Shown here one piece after another: positions 7,247-15,897 of a DNA stretch of 64,000 bases (its first letter is position 1; the number at the start of each line of letters is the position of its first letter). Made by a program: the position numbers and the translations under genes. Below the pieces are notes generated by a model, which saw only the letters and a program-made list of their open reading frames with translations, ran no database searches and was not told where the DNA came from. Source of the stretch: Xanthobacteraceae bacterium (GTDB taxonomy: Bacteria; Pseudomonadota; Alphaproteobacteria; Rhizobiales; Xanthobacteraceae); assembly GCA_019752575.1 (NCBI GenBank), contig JAIELW010000010.1, positions 61,535 through 125,534 on the forward strand. The letters run 5' to 3'.

Positions 7247-7663
7247 ATGCCGCAAAAAATAACGCTCGGCCACAAGCAGATGGTCGACGACGCGATGAAA
7301 GAGATCGAGACTATTCCGACGAAGGAAGCCTTTGCGCTCGTCGGCCGCGACGACACCGTGCTCGTCGATATTCGCGATATTCGCGAAATCCGCCGCGAAG
7401 GGCGCATTCCCGGCGCGTTTCATTGCACGCGCGGCATGCTCGAATTCTGGGTTGATCCTTCGAGCCCGTATCACAAACCCATTTTCGCGGAGGACAAGAA
7501 GTTCGTGTTCTTCTGCGCCGCCGCCTGGCGCTCCGCGCTCGCGGCGCAGACCGCGCAGCGCATGGGCCTGAAGCCGGTCGCGCATATCGAGGGCGGCTTC
7601 TCGAAATGGAAAAAAGAGGGCGGGCCGTTCGAGATGGACGAGCGAGACGAGAAGAAGAAGTGA
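7247..7663 (+). CDS. Rhodanese-domain protein
   Basis: A 138-residue single rhodanese domain. It has the substrate-binding start VLVDIRDIREIRREGRIPGA, a CDC25-like mid-region, and the active-site loop FCAAAWRS, whose cysteine would carry the persulphide. The closing HIEGGFSKWKKEGGP is typical. Such proteins move sulphur from thiosulphate or persulphide donors to acceptors such as cyanide or thiols. No sulphur-pathway partner is adjacent. Confidence 0.9.
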   Translation: MPQKITLGHKQMVDDAMKEIETIPTKEAFALVGRDDTVLVDIRDIREIRREGRIPGAFHCTRGMLEFWVDPSSPYHKPIFAEDKKFVFFCAAAWRSALAAQTAQRMGLKPVAHIEGGFSKWKKEGGPFEMDERDEKKK

Positions 7664-7780
7664 CGCAGTGCATCAATTGTTGCGCCGCAAATTGTCCAAT
7701 CGAAGTTTGCACTCATCCATATTGACCTACGACCAAAGTTGATACGAGCTATCCGCCTCAGTGTCTTTGGAGATTCCCCA

Positions 7781-8179
7781 ATGGAAGACTTTATGAAGCC
7801 TTGGCGTGCGCAACTGCTCAGCATTCTGCGTATCGTTTCGGCGCTCTGTATCCTGCAATTCGGCACCGCGAAGATTCTGAAATTCCCCGTGGTACCGATG
7901 TTCAAGGATGTGACGCTGACCACTTGGCCGAGCGGCTACGCAGGCATTCTCGAACTCGTTCTCGGCGCGCTTCTGTTGATCGGCCTGTTTACGCGGCCGG
8001 CAGCGTTCATCCTCGCCGGCGAAATGGCATTTGCCTATTTCCTCGGTCATGCGGGACGCGACATGTTCCCGATTCTGAATCAGGGCACGCTCGCGATCAT
8101 GTTCTGCTTCACGTTCCTCTATCTCTCGGCGGCCGGCGCCGGGCCGTGGAGCGTGGACGCGGGCCGCGGCAAAGCCTGA
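7781..8179 (+). CDS. DoxX family membrane protein
   Basis: A 132-residue, four-helix inner-membrane protein. The DoxX pattern is seen in LRIVSALCILQFGTAKILKF, GILELVLGALLLIGLFTRPA, AFILAGEMAFAYFLGHAGRD and the final LNQGTLAIMFCFTFLYLSAAG. The ATG at 7781 follows a GGAG; earlier in-frame starts lack one. DoxX proteins are named after a thiosulphate:quinone oxidoreductase subunit and some take part in redox stress, but this member is unassigned. A terminator follows at 8198. Confidence 0.88.
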   Translation: MEDFMKPWRAQLLSILRIVSALCILQFGTAKILKFPVVPMFKDVTLTTWPSGYAGILELVLGALLLIGLFTRPAAFILAGEMAFAYFLGHAGRDMFPILNQGTLAIMFCFTFLYLSAAGAGPWSVDAGRGKA

Positions 8180-8197
8180 GGTCCTGCATTTCAATTA

Positions 8198-8231
8198 CGC
8201 GCGGGGTGACAAACGCCCCGCGCGTTTTTTT
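8198..8231 (+). terminator. Rho-independent terminator after doxX-like gene
   Basis: CGCGCGGGG (8198-8206) pairs exactly with CCCCGCGCG (8216-8224), followed by seven T residues. It directly precedes an R3 repeat. Confidence 0.9.
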
Positions 8232-8234
8232 GCA

Positions 8235-8322
8235 CCTCATCCTGAGGAGGCGCGAAGCGCCGTCTCGAAGGATGAGCCTCATGGTTCGAGACGCGATGCT
8301 TCGCATCGCTCCTCACCATGAG
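8235..8322. repeat. R3 composite hairpin repeat
   Basis: CTCATCCT (8236-8243) pairs with AGGATGAG (8269-8276), and CTCATGGT (8278-8285) pairs with ACCATGAG (8315-8322). Each encloses a smaller hairpin (GGCGC-GAA-GCGCC and CGATGC-TTC-GCATCG). A second copy in the opposite orientation is at 46132-46229. It forms two side-by-side cruciform-like units. Confidence 0.8.
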
Positions 8323-8367
8323 TGATACTTCTATGCCAAAAAGAAAATTCTGTTCTAAACTACCCGC

Positions 8368-9027
8368 ATGTCTCTCAAGCTCATCCTCGGCAACAAGAAT
8401 TACTCCTCCTGGTCGCTGCGGCCGTGGCTTGCGCTTGCCGAGCACGACATTCCGTTCGAGGAAGAGGTTATTCACATCTACGATCCGGCATCGAAGCCGA
8501 AAATTTTGCGCTATTCGCCGGCCGGCAAAATGCCGATCCTGCTCGACGGAGAAAATACGATCTGGGATTCGCTTGCGATCCTAGAAACGCTTGCCGACAA
8601 GTTTCCCCAGCTCGACCTCTGGCCGAAAGATCCGGCCGCGCGTGCGCTTGCACGCTCGATCTCGGCCGAGATGCATTCGGGCTTCGTGCCGCTGCGCAAG
8701 GCTCTGCCGATGAACTTAAAGCGCACTCCTGCGCCGCCGAAAGCCGGCATTGCCGAGGATGTGCAGGCGGACATCAGGCGCATTTGCGAGATCTTCCGCG
8801 ATGCGCGCACGCGCTTCGGGGCGAGGGGGGACTTCCTGTTCGGCGCTTTCTCGGCTGCCGACTGCATGTTCGCGCCGGTCGCGACCCGGCTCAGGACATA
8901 CGCTGTGCGGCTCGATGCGGCCTGCGAGGGCTATATCGAGGCGATCCATCATCTCGCGTCCTTCGAGCGCTGGAAGGAAGCCGCGCTGAAAGAGCCCTGG
9001 GCGGAGGCGCAATACGACGCGATGTAA
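8368..9027 (+). CDS. Glutathione S-transferase family protein
   Basis: A 219-residue two-domain GST. The thioredoxin-like N-domain begins KLILGNKNYSSWSLRPWLAL, where the serine pair is the likely thiol-activating position. SPAGKMPILLDGENTIWDSL contains the cis-proline and the glutathione-gripping Asp-Ser. The helical C-domain includes FLFGAFSAADCMFAPVATRL, the conserved N-capping box. The substrate is unknown; it could conjugate or reduce electrophiles. Confidence 0.92.
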   Translation: MSLKLILGNKNYSSWSLRPWLALAEHDIPFEEEVIHIYDPASKPKILRYSPAGKMPILLDGENTIWDSLAILETLADKFPQLDLWPKDPAARALARSISAEMHSGFVPLRKALPMNLKRTPAPPKAGIAEDVQADIRRICEIFRDARTRFGARGDFLFGAFSAADCMFAPVATRLRTYAVRLDAACEGYIEAIHHLASFERWKEAALKEPWAEAQYDAM

Positions 9028-9032
9028 AAAAA

Positions 9033-9163
9033 TCCCTCCCCTTCGACGGGGAGGGTGGACGCGAGCGATAGCGAGCGGCCGGGTGGGGTGCAGCATCGAC
9101 GTAACCCCCACCCTCGAACCGCCTGACGGCGGTTCGTTTCCCTCCCCGCAAGGGGGAGGGATG
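9033..9163. repeat. R4-related GC-rich composite repeat
   Basis: CCCTCCCC-TTCGAC-GGGGAGGG at the left, an internal GGGTGGGG..CCCCCACCC pair, a hairpin CGAACCGCC-TGA-GGCGGTTCG, and CCCTCCCC-GCAAG-GGGGAGGG at the right. The order of parts matches R4 (53513, 54967, 59784, 62058), but the core wording differs, so it is a cousin family. It fills the gap before mccB. Confidence 0.65.
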
Positions 9164-9222
9164 TCATGCATCGAGTTGCCTTCCTTGCTTTGTCGCGGCA
9201 CCTTCGCGCCAAGGATACGCCA

Positions 9223-10830
9223 GTGACAAAAATCCAGTCCAAGCTCGACGCCCATTCCACCGACTTCAAAGCCAATGCGAGCGCGATGGCGGCGCTTTGC
9301 GACGCACTCAAAGCGCGCCGCACGGAGGCCGCACTCGGCGGCAACGAAAAATCGCGCGCCCGCCACACCGCGCGCGGCAAACTGTTGCCCCGCGAGCGGG
9401 TGCTGCGGCTCCTCGATCTCGGCGCGCCGTTCCTCGAGCTTTCGCCACTCGCTGCGAACGGCATGTATGGCGAGCCGATCCACGGCGCCGGAATGATCAC
9501 CGGCATAGGCCGCGTGTCGGGCCGCGAGGTCGTGATTGTCGCGAACGACAGCACGATCAAAGGCGGCACCTATTATCCGATGACGGTGAAAAAGCATCTG
9601 CGCGCACAGGAAGTCGCGCGCGAAAACCGGCTGGCGTGCATCTATCTCGTCGACTCCGGCGGCGCGAACCTGCCGCAATGGCCGGATGTGTTTCCGGATC
9701 GCGAGCATTTCGGAAGAATATTTTACAATCAGGCGACGCTTTCTTCGCTCGGCATTCCGCAGATCGCGAGCGTCATGGGCTCATGCACCGCGGGCGGCGC
9801 TTACGTTCCGGCAATGTCGGACGAGACCGTGATCGTGCAGAACCAGGGCACGATCTTTCTTGCCGGCCCGCCGCTCGTCAAAGCTGCGACCGGCGAAGTC
9901 GTGTCGGCAGAGGATTTGGGCGGTGGCGACGTGCATGCGCGCAAGTCCGGCGTCGCCGATCATCTCGCCGCCGACGACGAGCACGCGCTCAAAATCGTCC
10001 GTAACATCGTCGCGACTTTACCGCGCGAAGCGGGAGCGGGTGTCGGACTGCTCGACGCCGAGGAGCCTGCGTTCGCAACCAGCGAACTCGACGGCGTCAT
10101 CCCGGCCGACAAGCGCAAGCAATTCGACGTGCGGGAGATCATCGCGCGGCTCGTGGACGGCTCGCACTTCGAGGAATTCAAGGCGCTCTACGGCACGACG
10201 CTGGTCACCGGATTCGCGCATCTTTCCGGCATGCCGATCGGGATCGTCGCGAATAACGGCATTCTCTATTCCGAAAGCTCGCAGAAGGGCGCGCATTTCG
10301 TGGAGCTGTGCTGCCAGCGTAAAATTCCGCTCTTGTTCCTGCAGAACATCACCGGCTTCATGGTCGGCCGCGAATACGAGGGCCGCGGCATCGCGAAAGA
10401 CGGTGCGAAGTTAGTTACCGCCGTTTCCTGCGCGCAGGTGCCGAAGCTCACGCTCATCATCGGCGGCTCCTATGGCGCCGGAAACTACGGCATGTGCGGC
10501 CGCGCGTTCAGCCCGCGTTTTTTGTTCACCTGGCCGAATGCGCGCGTATCGATCATGGGCGCGGAACAGGCGGCCTCGGTATTGGCCACCGTGCGGCGCG
10601 ACAATATCGAAGCCGAAGGCAAAAAATGGAGCGCGGAGGAAGAAGCCGCGTTCAAGGCGCCGATCATTCAGCAGTACGAGGAGCAGGGCGATCCCTATTT
10701 CGCGACCGCGCGGCTCTGGGACGACGGCATCATCCAGCCTTCGGAGACGCGGCGTGTGCTGTCGCTGGCGCTCGCGGCCGCGCTGAACGCACCAATCCCG
10801 GAAACCAAGTTCGGCGTGTTCCGGATGTAG
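9223..10830 (+). CDS. mccB: Methylcrotonyl-CoA carboxylase beta (carboxyltransferase) subunit
   Basis: A 535-residue acyl-CoA carboxylase carboxyltransferase. The acyl-CoA-binding half holds [19 protein letters not shown] and [20 protein letters not shown]. The carboxybiotin half holds the diagnostic [20 protein letters not shown] and [11 protein letters not shown]. This wording is typical of the methylcrotonyl-CoA (leucine) and geranyl-CoA enzymes. GTG 9223 is preferred over ATG 9166, which sits at the edge of the repeat and would add an atypical extension. It presumably works with the biotin subunit at 17092-19086 rather than a neighbour. Confidence 0.92.
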   Translation: MTKIQSKLDAHSTDFKANASAMAALCDALKARRTEAALGGNEKSRARHTARGKLLPRERVLRLLDLGAPFLELSPLAANGMYGEPIHGAGMITGIGRVSGREVVIVANDSTIKGGTYYPMTVKKHLRAQEVARENRLACIYLVDSGGANLPQWPDVFPDREHFGRIFYNQATLSSLGIPQIASVMGSCTAGGAYVPAMSDETVIVQNQGTIFLAGPPLVKAATGEVVSAEDLGGGDVHARKSGVADHLAADDEHALKIVRNIVATLPREAGAGVGLLDAEEPAFATSELDGVIPADKRKQFDVREIIARLVDGSHFEEFKALYGTTLVTGFAHLSGMPIGIVANNGILYSESSQKGAHFVELCCQRKIPLLFLQNITGFMVGREYEGRGIAKDGAKLVTAVSCAQVPKLTLIIGGSYGAGNYGMCGRAFSPRFLFTWPNARVSIMGAEQAASVLATVRRDNIEAEGKKWSAEEEAAFKAPIIQQYEEQGDPYFATARLWDDGIIQPSETRRVLSLALAAALNAPIPETKFGVFRM

Positions 10831-10867
10831 CGGGGCTGCGAAGAAGTCGCGAAGAGGATGTAAGCAA

Positions 10868-11374
10868 GTGTTTGCGTGGCTCAAGAAAAAGACGCCGGAA
10901 GAGCGCGAAACGGAAGCACTCGACAAGATGCTCTCCGAATTTCGCAACGAGTCGGGCTATATCAACGAGAACTGGCTGCCGGACATCCGCCAGCGCTACA
11001 ACGGCAAGATCGCGGATGTATGGCGGGATTATCTCGCGAGCCTAGCGGCGAAGTGTGAAGAGCATGACGTCGATACGCTTGCGCAACTTTCCGCAGACGC
11101 TCGTATTGTGATCGGAAACGTGCTCGCGGAGGAAATGATTGCGAGGCACAAGCTGTGCCGCAAGCTGCGAACGAAGACCGAGCCGACGCCGGAATATCTC
11201 GACGCCATGATTGCGATGTATGCGTATAAGCACGTCGGCTCATTCGTAACGGCCATGAGCACGGAACGATACAACATTGCCAGCGAGTATGTCGGACAGC
11301 TCGATGCTTATCTCGCGGCGGCTTCCGGCGAGAACACGAAGTTTTCGGATTTTCTCAAAGCCCAGAGAAATTGA
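10868..11374 (+). CDS. Hypothetical protein, helical, 168 residues
   Basis: A soluble-looking, mostly alpha-helical protein starting at GTG 10868, 37 bases after mccB. It opens with a lysine-rich MFAWLKKKTPEERETEALDK and is otherwise charged, with no membrane segment and no motif I recognise. It is co-directional with mccB and may share its transcript. Codon use is ordinary. The start assignment is fairly secure because no earlier in-frame start follows the mccB stop. Confidence 0.65.
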   Translation: MFAWLKKKTPEERETEALDKMLSEFRNESGYINENWLPDIRQRYNGKIADVWRDYLASLAAKCEEHDVDTLAQLSADARIVIGNVLAEEMIARHKLCRKLRTKTEPTPEYLDAMIAMYAYKHVGSFVTAMSTERYNIASEYVGQLDAYLAAASGENTKFSDFLKAQRN

Positions 11375-11412
11375 AGTCCGGATCGGATTTTTGAGGATTG
11401 CCTGATTAATAA

Positions 11413-11688
11413 CTGGTCCTTGCGCTGACCATCACGCTGGTCGGCGCTTTCGTGCAGCGGATGATCTCGCTGCCGTTCTCGCCCGGTCCGCTGATCCCTG
11501 GCGCTCGGCGCGATGCTCTTGTTCTGGTTCGTGATCGGCCTTGTGATGGGGATCGCTTATCTTCTCAAAAAACGCCCGCGGGTATGGGTCGTGGCGACGT
11601 GGGTGACAATTATTATCGGTATCGCCTCGACGCTCGGCATGGCCGCGCGCGGGCGACCTTCTGCCTTCCGAACTTCAAGGTGTAGTTG
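11413..11688 (+). pseudogene. Frameshifted small membrane protein remnant
   Basis: One frame from 11413 reads LVLALTITLVGAFVQRMISL and PFSPGPLIP. Near 11498 the hydrophobic sense passes to the next frame, giving LALGAMLLFWFVIGLVMGI, AYLLKKRPRVW and TWVTIIIGIASTLG, ending at TGA 11686-11688. Together they would make a three-helix membrane protein. Stops precede 11413 and no start is visible, so a single indel and a lost start look likely. The rest of the gap to 11793 shows nothing recognisable. Confidence 0.5.
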
Positions 11689-11793
11689 ACGTCGGTGTAT
11701 TTCGGATGCACGGCGCCCTCCGCAAATCCATGCCCTGCATGGTAACGGATTCCGCCTCGCGCCGAAGCGTCCGGTAATGAATTTCCTGTGAGG

Positions 11794-12181
<388 letters not shown>

Positions 12182-12208
12182 GCTCGGCCTCCCTGTCATT
12201 CGAACCAT

Positions 12209-12234
12209 AACGCTGGGAAGCGGCAAAGCGTTCC
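12209..12234 (-). promoter_or_regulatory. EcfG-type (general stress sigma) promoter, exact consensus
   Basis: On the minus strand GGAAC (12234-12230), 17 bases, then CGTT (12212-12209) matches the alphaproteobacterial general-stress consensus GGAAC-N16/17-CGTT exactly. It precedes the two small minus-strand genes at 12181 and 12012. The sigma factor itself is not in the window. Confidence 0.65.
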
Positions 12235-12236
12235 AT

Positions 12237-12269
12237 AAAAAAAGAAGCGGCCCCTCGCGAAGGGGCCGC
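12237..12269 (-). terminator. Rho-independent terminator of the DUF3597 gene
   Basis: Read on the minus strand, GCGGCCCCT (12269-12261) pairs with AGGGGCCGC (12255-12247) and is followed by seven T residues (12243-12237). It separates the DUF3597 transcript from the EcfG-like promoter that starts next. Confidence 0.9.
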
Positions 12270-12291
12270 CTCGGATCGATACAATAAAAAA

Positions 12292-12642
12292 TCAGGCGGT
12301 TTTGATGTCGCCCGGGATCTTGCCGCCGGCGTCGGCGATCTTTGTCATCACCTGCTTGTGCAGCCAGATGTTCATCGGCGCGGTGTCGTTCACGTTGCCG
12401 GTGTAGCCGAGTTCCTTGGCGAGCTTCTGGCGCGCGCCGAGGCTCGAGTCCAGCTTCAACAGCGTCATCAGGTCGACGATGGAGACGCGCCAGTTTGACG
12501 GGCGGCCGCTCGCCTTCGCGAGTTTTTCCATCATGTCTTCAACATCCACCATCGGCAGCGGTTTGGAGTTCGCCGGCGTACCGTCGGCCTTCACTTCGTT
12601 CTTGCCGAAGATCGCGGCCATGATGCTTCCGAAAATACTCAT
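12292..12642 (-). CDS. DUF3597 domain protein
   Basis: A 116-residue protein of DUF3597: N-terminal MSIFGSIMAAIFGK, then PLPMVDVEDMMEKLAK, WRVSIVDLMTLLKLDSSL and a C-terminal NDTAPMNIWLHKQVM. The middle resembles a LysM-like or peptidoglycan-associated helical domain, though its role is not established. ATG 12642 has GGGAGA upstream and is preferred to ATG 12657. It has its own terminator and lies among small putative stress genes. Confidence 0.85.
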   Translation of the reverse strand: MSIFGSIMAAIFGKNEVKADGTPANSKPLPMVDVEDMMEKLAKASGRPSNWRVSIVDLMTLLKLDSSLGARQKLAKELGYTGNVNDTAPMNIWLHKQVMTKIADAGGKIPGDIKTA

Positions 12643-12726
12643 ACGGGTCTCCCTCATGCTTGGCCCTTGCTATGGGCCTTGGAACGGGAGTTTGCTGCGA
12701 AATTCACTCTGGCGGCAAGCGAAAAT

Positions 12727-12751
12727 GGAACATCGTGGATGCCCGCGCGTT
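12727..12751 (+). promoter_or_regulatory. EcfG-type promoter, exact consensus, close to a start codon
   Basis: GGAAC (12727-12731), 16 bases, CGTT (12748-12751). It is an exact match with the shorter permitted spacer. The ATG at 12761 begins only 9 bases after the -10 element, so a transcript from here would be leaderless or nearly so. Confidence 0.58.
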
Positions 12752-12760
12752 GGGCTTCCG

Positions 12761-12979
12761 ATGTCATATCGCGTCCTATCCACCGAGCTGAAAACCGTCA
12801 CTTCCGAGGCGTTCGCCGCGGCCGCAAGCGAAAGCCGTGCTTTTTCAGCGCTTTGCGAAGCGCTAGCCTGGGCCGCGCGGCCGCAGCGCGGAAATTTTGC
12901 GGTCATTGTCGTGGAAGAGTCATCCGGCCGTCCACTGTCGCTACGCTCTCCCGAAGAAGCCGCGCGAAGCGTCGTTTGA
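12761..12979 (+). CDS. Hypothetical protein, 72 residues, possibly leaderless
   Basis: A frame from ATG 12761 encoding MSYRVLSTELKTVTSEAFAA and an alanine-rich amphipathic sequence ending in PEEAARSVV. There is no ribosome-binding site before the ATG, but an EcfG-type promoter ends 9 bases upstream, consistent with a leaderless mRNA. A longer frame opening inside the opposite-strand DUF3597 gene is less likely. No family recognised; reality is moderately supported. Confidence 0.42.
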   Translation: MSYRVLSTELKTVTSEAFAAAASESRAFSALCEALAWAARPQRGNFAVIVVEESSGRPLSLRSPEEAARSVV

Positions 12980-12985
12980 ATTTTC

Positions 12986-13010
12986 CGAACTCCTTGCCGC
13001 ATGCGGCGTT
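12986..13010 (+). promoter_or_regulatory. Near-consensus EcfG-type promoter before the DUF2171 gene
   Basis: CGAAC (12986-12990), 16 bases, CGTT (13007-13010): one mismatch from GGAAC-N16-CGTT. It lies 41 bases upstream of the DUF2171 start at 13052, a normal leader length. Confidence 0.42.
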
Positions 13011-13051
13011 CTCCTGACAGGAGGGCGCCTAAATTTTTGAAGGAGAAGGTT

Positions 13052-13279
13052 ATGGCGGTCAAAGACAAAATCGTCGAGCACATGGAAGTGCTCGGGTCCG
13101 ACGGTAAGCATGTCGGCACGGTCGACCACCTCGAAGGCTTGAACCAGATCAAGCTGACGAAGAACGATCCGGCCGCGAAGGGCACGCATCATTTCATCCC
13201 GGTCGACTGGGTCGATCACATCGACGAGAAAGTGCATCTCACGAAGACGAGTTCCGAAGCGATGCAGCAGTGGATCTGA
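13052..13279 (+). CDS. DUF2171 domain protein (PRC-barrel-like)
   Basis: A 75-residue protein with the DUF2171 arrangement IVEHMEVLGSDGKHVGTVDH, then HHFIPVDWVDHID and KVHLTKTSSEA. This is a short beta-barrel domain related to PRC barrels, frequent in alphaproteobacterial stress-induced small proteins. ATG 13052 follows AAGGAGAAGG, a strong ribosome-binding site. The role is unknown; a near-consensus EcfG-type promoter upstream fits stress induction. A terminator-type hairpin follows. Confidence 0.87.
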   Translation: MAVKDKIVEHMEVLGSDGKHVGTVDHLEGLNQIKLTKNDPAAKGTHHFIPVDWVDHIDEKVHLTKTSSEAMQQWI

Positions 13280-13298
13280 TTGCCTACGCATGGTTTCA

Positions 13299-13335
13299 AA
13301 GAAAAAGAAGAAGCCCGGCTGGGGGAGCCGGGCTT
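13299..13335. terminator. Bidirectional terminator hairpin
   Basis: AAGCCCGGCT (13311-13320) pairs exactly with AGCCGGGCTT (13326-13335). The A-rich left flank gives a T-run for the minus strand, which serves the small gene at 13420-13620; the right flank gives a weaker stop for the DUF2171 gene. Confidence 0.75.
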
Positions 13336-13419
13336 CTCGCATTTTCCGGAATGCGCGAGGGGGAAACGCCATTCCGGGCGGGGAAAGAAACTCTAGCGCA
13401 TCGGGTGCGCTTCGGCCGT

Positions 13420-13620
13420 TCAACTGGTCGTGAGGCGGCGCCACTCGCCGCGTACACGGTCGGAGAACTGCTGCCAGTTTTGGGAAACGATGTCCCAGTT
13501 CACCATTTTCTGGGTCGTCGTGGTGGTTTCTACACCAATGACCGAGGCGCGGTTATCGACCACATAGGCAGTCAGGATGGTCAGCGCAGCGCCAACGATA
13601 ATGCCAAGGAGAAAACGCAT
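13420..13620 (-). CDS. Small membrane-anchored or secreted hypothetical protein
   Basis: A 66-residue protein with an N-terminal hydrophobic segment MRFLLGIIVGAALTILTAYV and a polar remainder VNWDIVSQNWQQFSDRVR. GGGAGG lies just upstream of the ATG at 13620. An EcfG-like motif GGAAC-N17-GGTT lies 30 bases further up. A shared terminator ends it. It resembles small alphaproteobacterial proteins annotated only as hypothetical; the helix could be an anchor or an uncleaved signal. Confidence 0.68.
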   Translation of the reverse strand: MRFLLGIIVGAALTILTAYVVDNRASVIGVETTTTTQKMVNWDIVSQNWQQFSDRVRGEWRRLTTS

Positions 13621-13650
13621 CTCGGAAACCTCCCGTTTCGTCGCCTCAAC

Positions 13651-13676
13651 AACCCCCTGGCCCGCCTGAAAGTTCC
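13651..13676 (-). promoter_or_regulatory. EcfG-type promoter motif (one mismatch)
   Basis: On the minus strand GGAAC (13676-13672), 17 bases, GGTT (13654-13651). The first base of the -10 differs from CGTT, a position that varies in known promoters of this class. It points at the small gene starting at 13620. Confidence 0.48.
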
Positions 13677-13742
13677 CTGCGGCAATCGAGGTCTGTAACC
13701 GTCATGCAAAAGGGGATCAAAACCATGCTAAAAATGCATAGG

Positions 13743-13756
13743 CGGGTCCGGACCCG
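13743..13756. promoter_or_regulatory. Perfect palindrome upstream of kup
   Basis: CGGGTCCGGACCCG is a 14 bp perfect palindrome 56 bases before the kup start. It may be an operator or part of a structured leader. No known regulator site is recognised. Confidence 0.3.
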
Positions 13757-13811
13757 TTGGTGTTAGAAGCCCGCCCGTTTCGGCTATTGCAGCGCGAAAG
13801 CGACCTTTCCA

Positions 13812-15746
13812 ATGTCCATGATCAATCCTGACGCGGTTCCTGCGGCGGCTTCGTCGCAGTCGAACGGGCACACGGTGACGAAGGCGGGATTCATCGGCCT
13901 GGTCATCGGGTCCATCGGTGTCGTTTACGGCGATATCGGCACGAGCCCGCTTTACGCGTTCCGCGAAGCGATTGTGGCTGCGACCGGCTCGCAGGAGGCC
14001 GTGGGACCGATCGATCGCAACATCGTGTTCGGGCTCTTGTCGCTCATCATCTGGGCGCTACTCTTTGTCGTCACCGTCAAATATGTGATTTTCCTCCTGC
14101 GCGCGGATAACAGCGGCGAAGGCGGCACGCTTGCCCTGATGGCGCTCGCGCAGCGCGCGCTCGGGCGCTCGAGCACGACAATTCTCTTGTTCGGGTTGAT
14201 CGGTTCGGCGCTGTTTTACGGCGATGCGATGATTACGCCTGCGTTGTCGGTGTTGTCAGCTGTCGAAGGCTTGAAACTCGTAGCGCCAAAGCTCGAAGCC
14301 TACGTCGTTCCGGTCACGCTCGTCATTTTGATCATGTTGTTCGCGGTGCAATTTCGCGGCACTGCGAGCGTTTCGAAACTGTTCGGCCCGATCACGTCGA
14401 TCTGGTTTCTGGCGATGGCGGTCGGCGGCCTCATTCACATCTTTGACGATCCGGGCGTGCTCGCTTCCTTCAGTCCGCATTACGGCATCTGGTTCATGCT
14501 CAACCACGGCTGGATGGCGTTAATCACGCTCGGCGCGGTCGTGCTGGTCGTGACAGGCGCCGAGGCGCTTTACGCGGACCTCGGCCACTTCGGGCGGCGT
14601 CCGATCCAGGCCGCTTGGCTGTGGTTCGTGCTTCCGGCATTGCTTCTGAATTATCTCGGGCAGGGCGCGCTGGTCCTTTCCGACCACAAGACCATCAGCA
14701 GCCCGTTCTATCTGCTCTATCCGCAGTGGGCGCTTCTGCCGATGGTGTTTCTCGCGACCTGTGCGACTGTGATTGCGAGTCAGGCGGTGATCACCGGCGC
14801 ATATTCGCTCGCGCAGCAGGCGATCCAGCTCGGCCTTCTGCCGCGGTTCGAAGTGAAGCACACGTCAGCGACGCATTACGGCCAGATCTACGTCTCGCGC
14901 GTGAACTGGTTCCTGCTGATCGGCGTCGTGCTGCTTGTCGGTATTTTCCGTTCTTCGAGCGCACTCGCGACTGCCTACGGCATAGCGGTTACCGGTACGA
15001 TGATGATGACGACGCTGATGGCCTATATCGTCGTCCGCCGCATCTGGAAATGGAGCCTGCCGGCGTCGCTCGCGCTGCTCGTCCCGTTGCTGGTCATCGA
15101 CATCGCGTTCTTCGGTTCGAACCTTCTGAAATTCCATGACGGCGGCTGGGCGCCGATGTCGATCGCAATCTTTATTTTGCTGATCACGCTGACCTGGCGG
15201 CGCGGCTCGCGGCAGCTTTTCGAGAAAACCCGGCGGCAGGAAGTCCCCCTCGTTGCGCTCGTGAAGAACCTCGACAAGAAAGAAATTCACCGTGTGAGCG
15301 GTACTGCCGTATTTTTCACGAGCGATCCGGAAAACGCGCCGACCGCGCTACTCCACAGTTTGAAGCATTATAAAGTGCTGCATGAGCACAACGTGATCCT
15401 GACGGTTGTTACCGCCGACACGCCGCGTGTGTCGCTGGAGGAGAGGGTGGAACTCGAGGCGGTCAGTAAAACTTTCTCGCGCGTGCGTATCCGCTACGGC
15501 TTTATGGAAAGCCCGAACATCCCGAAGGCGCTCGCGATCGCCCGCAAGGCGGGGTGGACCTTCGACATCATGTCGACGTCCTTTTTCCTGTCCCGCCGCA
15601 CGCTGAAGCCCGCCAAGAACTCATTGATGCCCCATTGGCAGGACAAGCTCTTCATCTCGCTCGCCCGCAGTTCGGACGATGCGACCAACTACTTCCAGAT
15701 TCCTTCAGAACGGGTCGTGGAAGTGGGAACCCAGGTCGCGATCTGA
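13812..15746 (+). CDS. kup: Low-affinity K+/H+ symporter Kup
   Basis: A 644-residue potassium uptake protein, the usual Kup length. The membrane part (about residues 20-440) has 12 hydrophobic helices, with the family-typical [18 protein letters not shown] in the first, [32 protein letters not shown] and [20 protein letters not shown] cytosolic tail of about 200 residues follows. The N-terminal 20 residues are polar. ATG 13812 or 13818 could be the start. It is monocistronic, behind a palindrome. Confidence 0.96.
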   Translation: MSMINPDAVPAAASSQSNGHTVTKAGFIGLVIGSIGVVYGDIGTSPLYAFREAIVAATGSQEAVGPIDRNIVFGLLSLIIWALLFVVTVKYVIFLLRADNSGEGGTLALMALAQRALGRSSTTILLFGLIGSALFYGDAMITPALSVLSAVEGLKLVAPKLEAYVVPVTLVILIMLFAVQFRGTASVSKLFGPITSIWFLAMAVGGLIHIFDDPGVLASFSPHYGIWFMLNHGWMALITLGAVVLVVTGAEALYADLGHFGRRPIQAAWLWFVLPALLLNYLGQGALVLSDHKTISSPFYLLYPQWALLPMVFLATCATVIASQAVITGAYSLAQQAIQLGLLPRFEVKHTSATHYGQIYVSRVNWFLLIGVVLLVGIFRSSSALATAYGIAVTGTMMMTTLMAYIVVRRIWKWSLPASLALLVPLLVIDIAFFGSNLLKFHDGGWAPMSIAIFILLITLTWRRGSRQLFEKTRRQEVPLVALVKNLDKKEIHRVSGTAVFFTSDPENAPTALLHSLKHYKVLHEHNVILTVVTADTPRVSLEERVELEAVSKTFSRVRIRYGFMESPNIPKALAIARKAGWTFDIMSTSFFLSRRTLKPAKNSLMPHWQDKLFISLARSSDDATNYFQIPSERVVEVGTQVAI

Positions 15747-15897
15747 CCCTCGTGGAGCGGCGAATTCTGTGCCGCTCCGGCACAGGCTGCTGGATCACTG
15801 GCGTTAACGAAAAAGTGCTTGGCGGGGGAGAATTTGCCATTATTTTCCAAGGGCTCGCGGCCTTCGGGCCGTCCGGCAGATGCGGTAAGATCGGACA

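Noticed and set aside
12651..12700. Another GGAAC motif at 12691 upstream on the plus strand
   Set aside because: No CGTT or GTT at 16-17 bases downstream.
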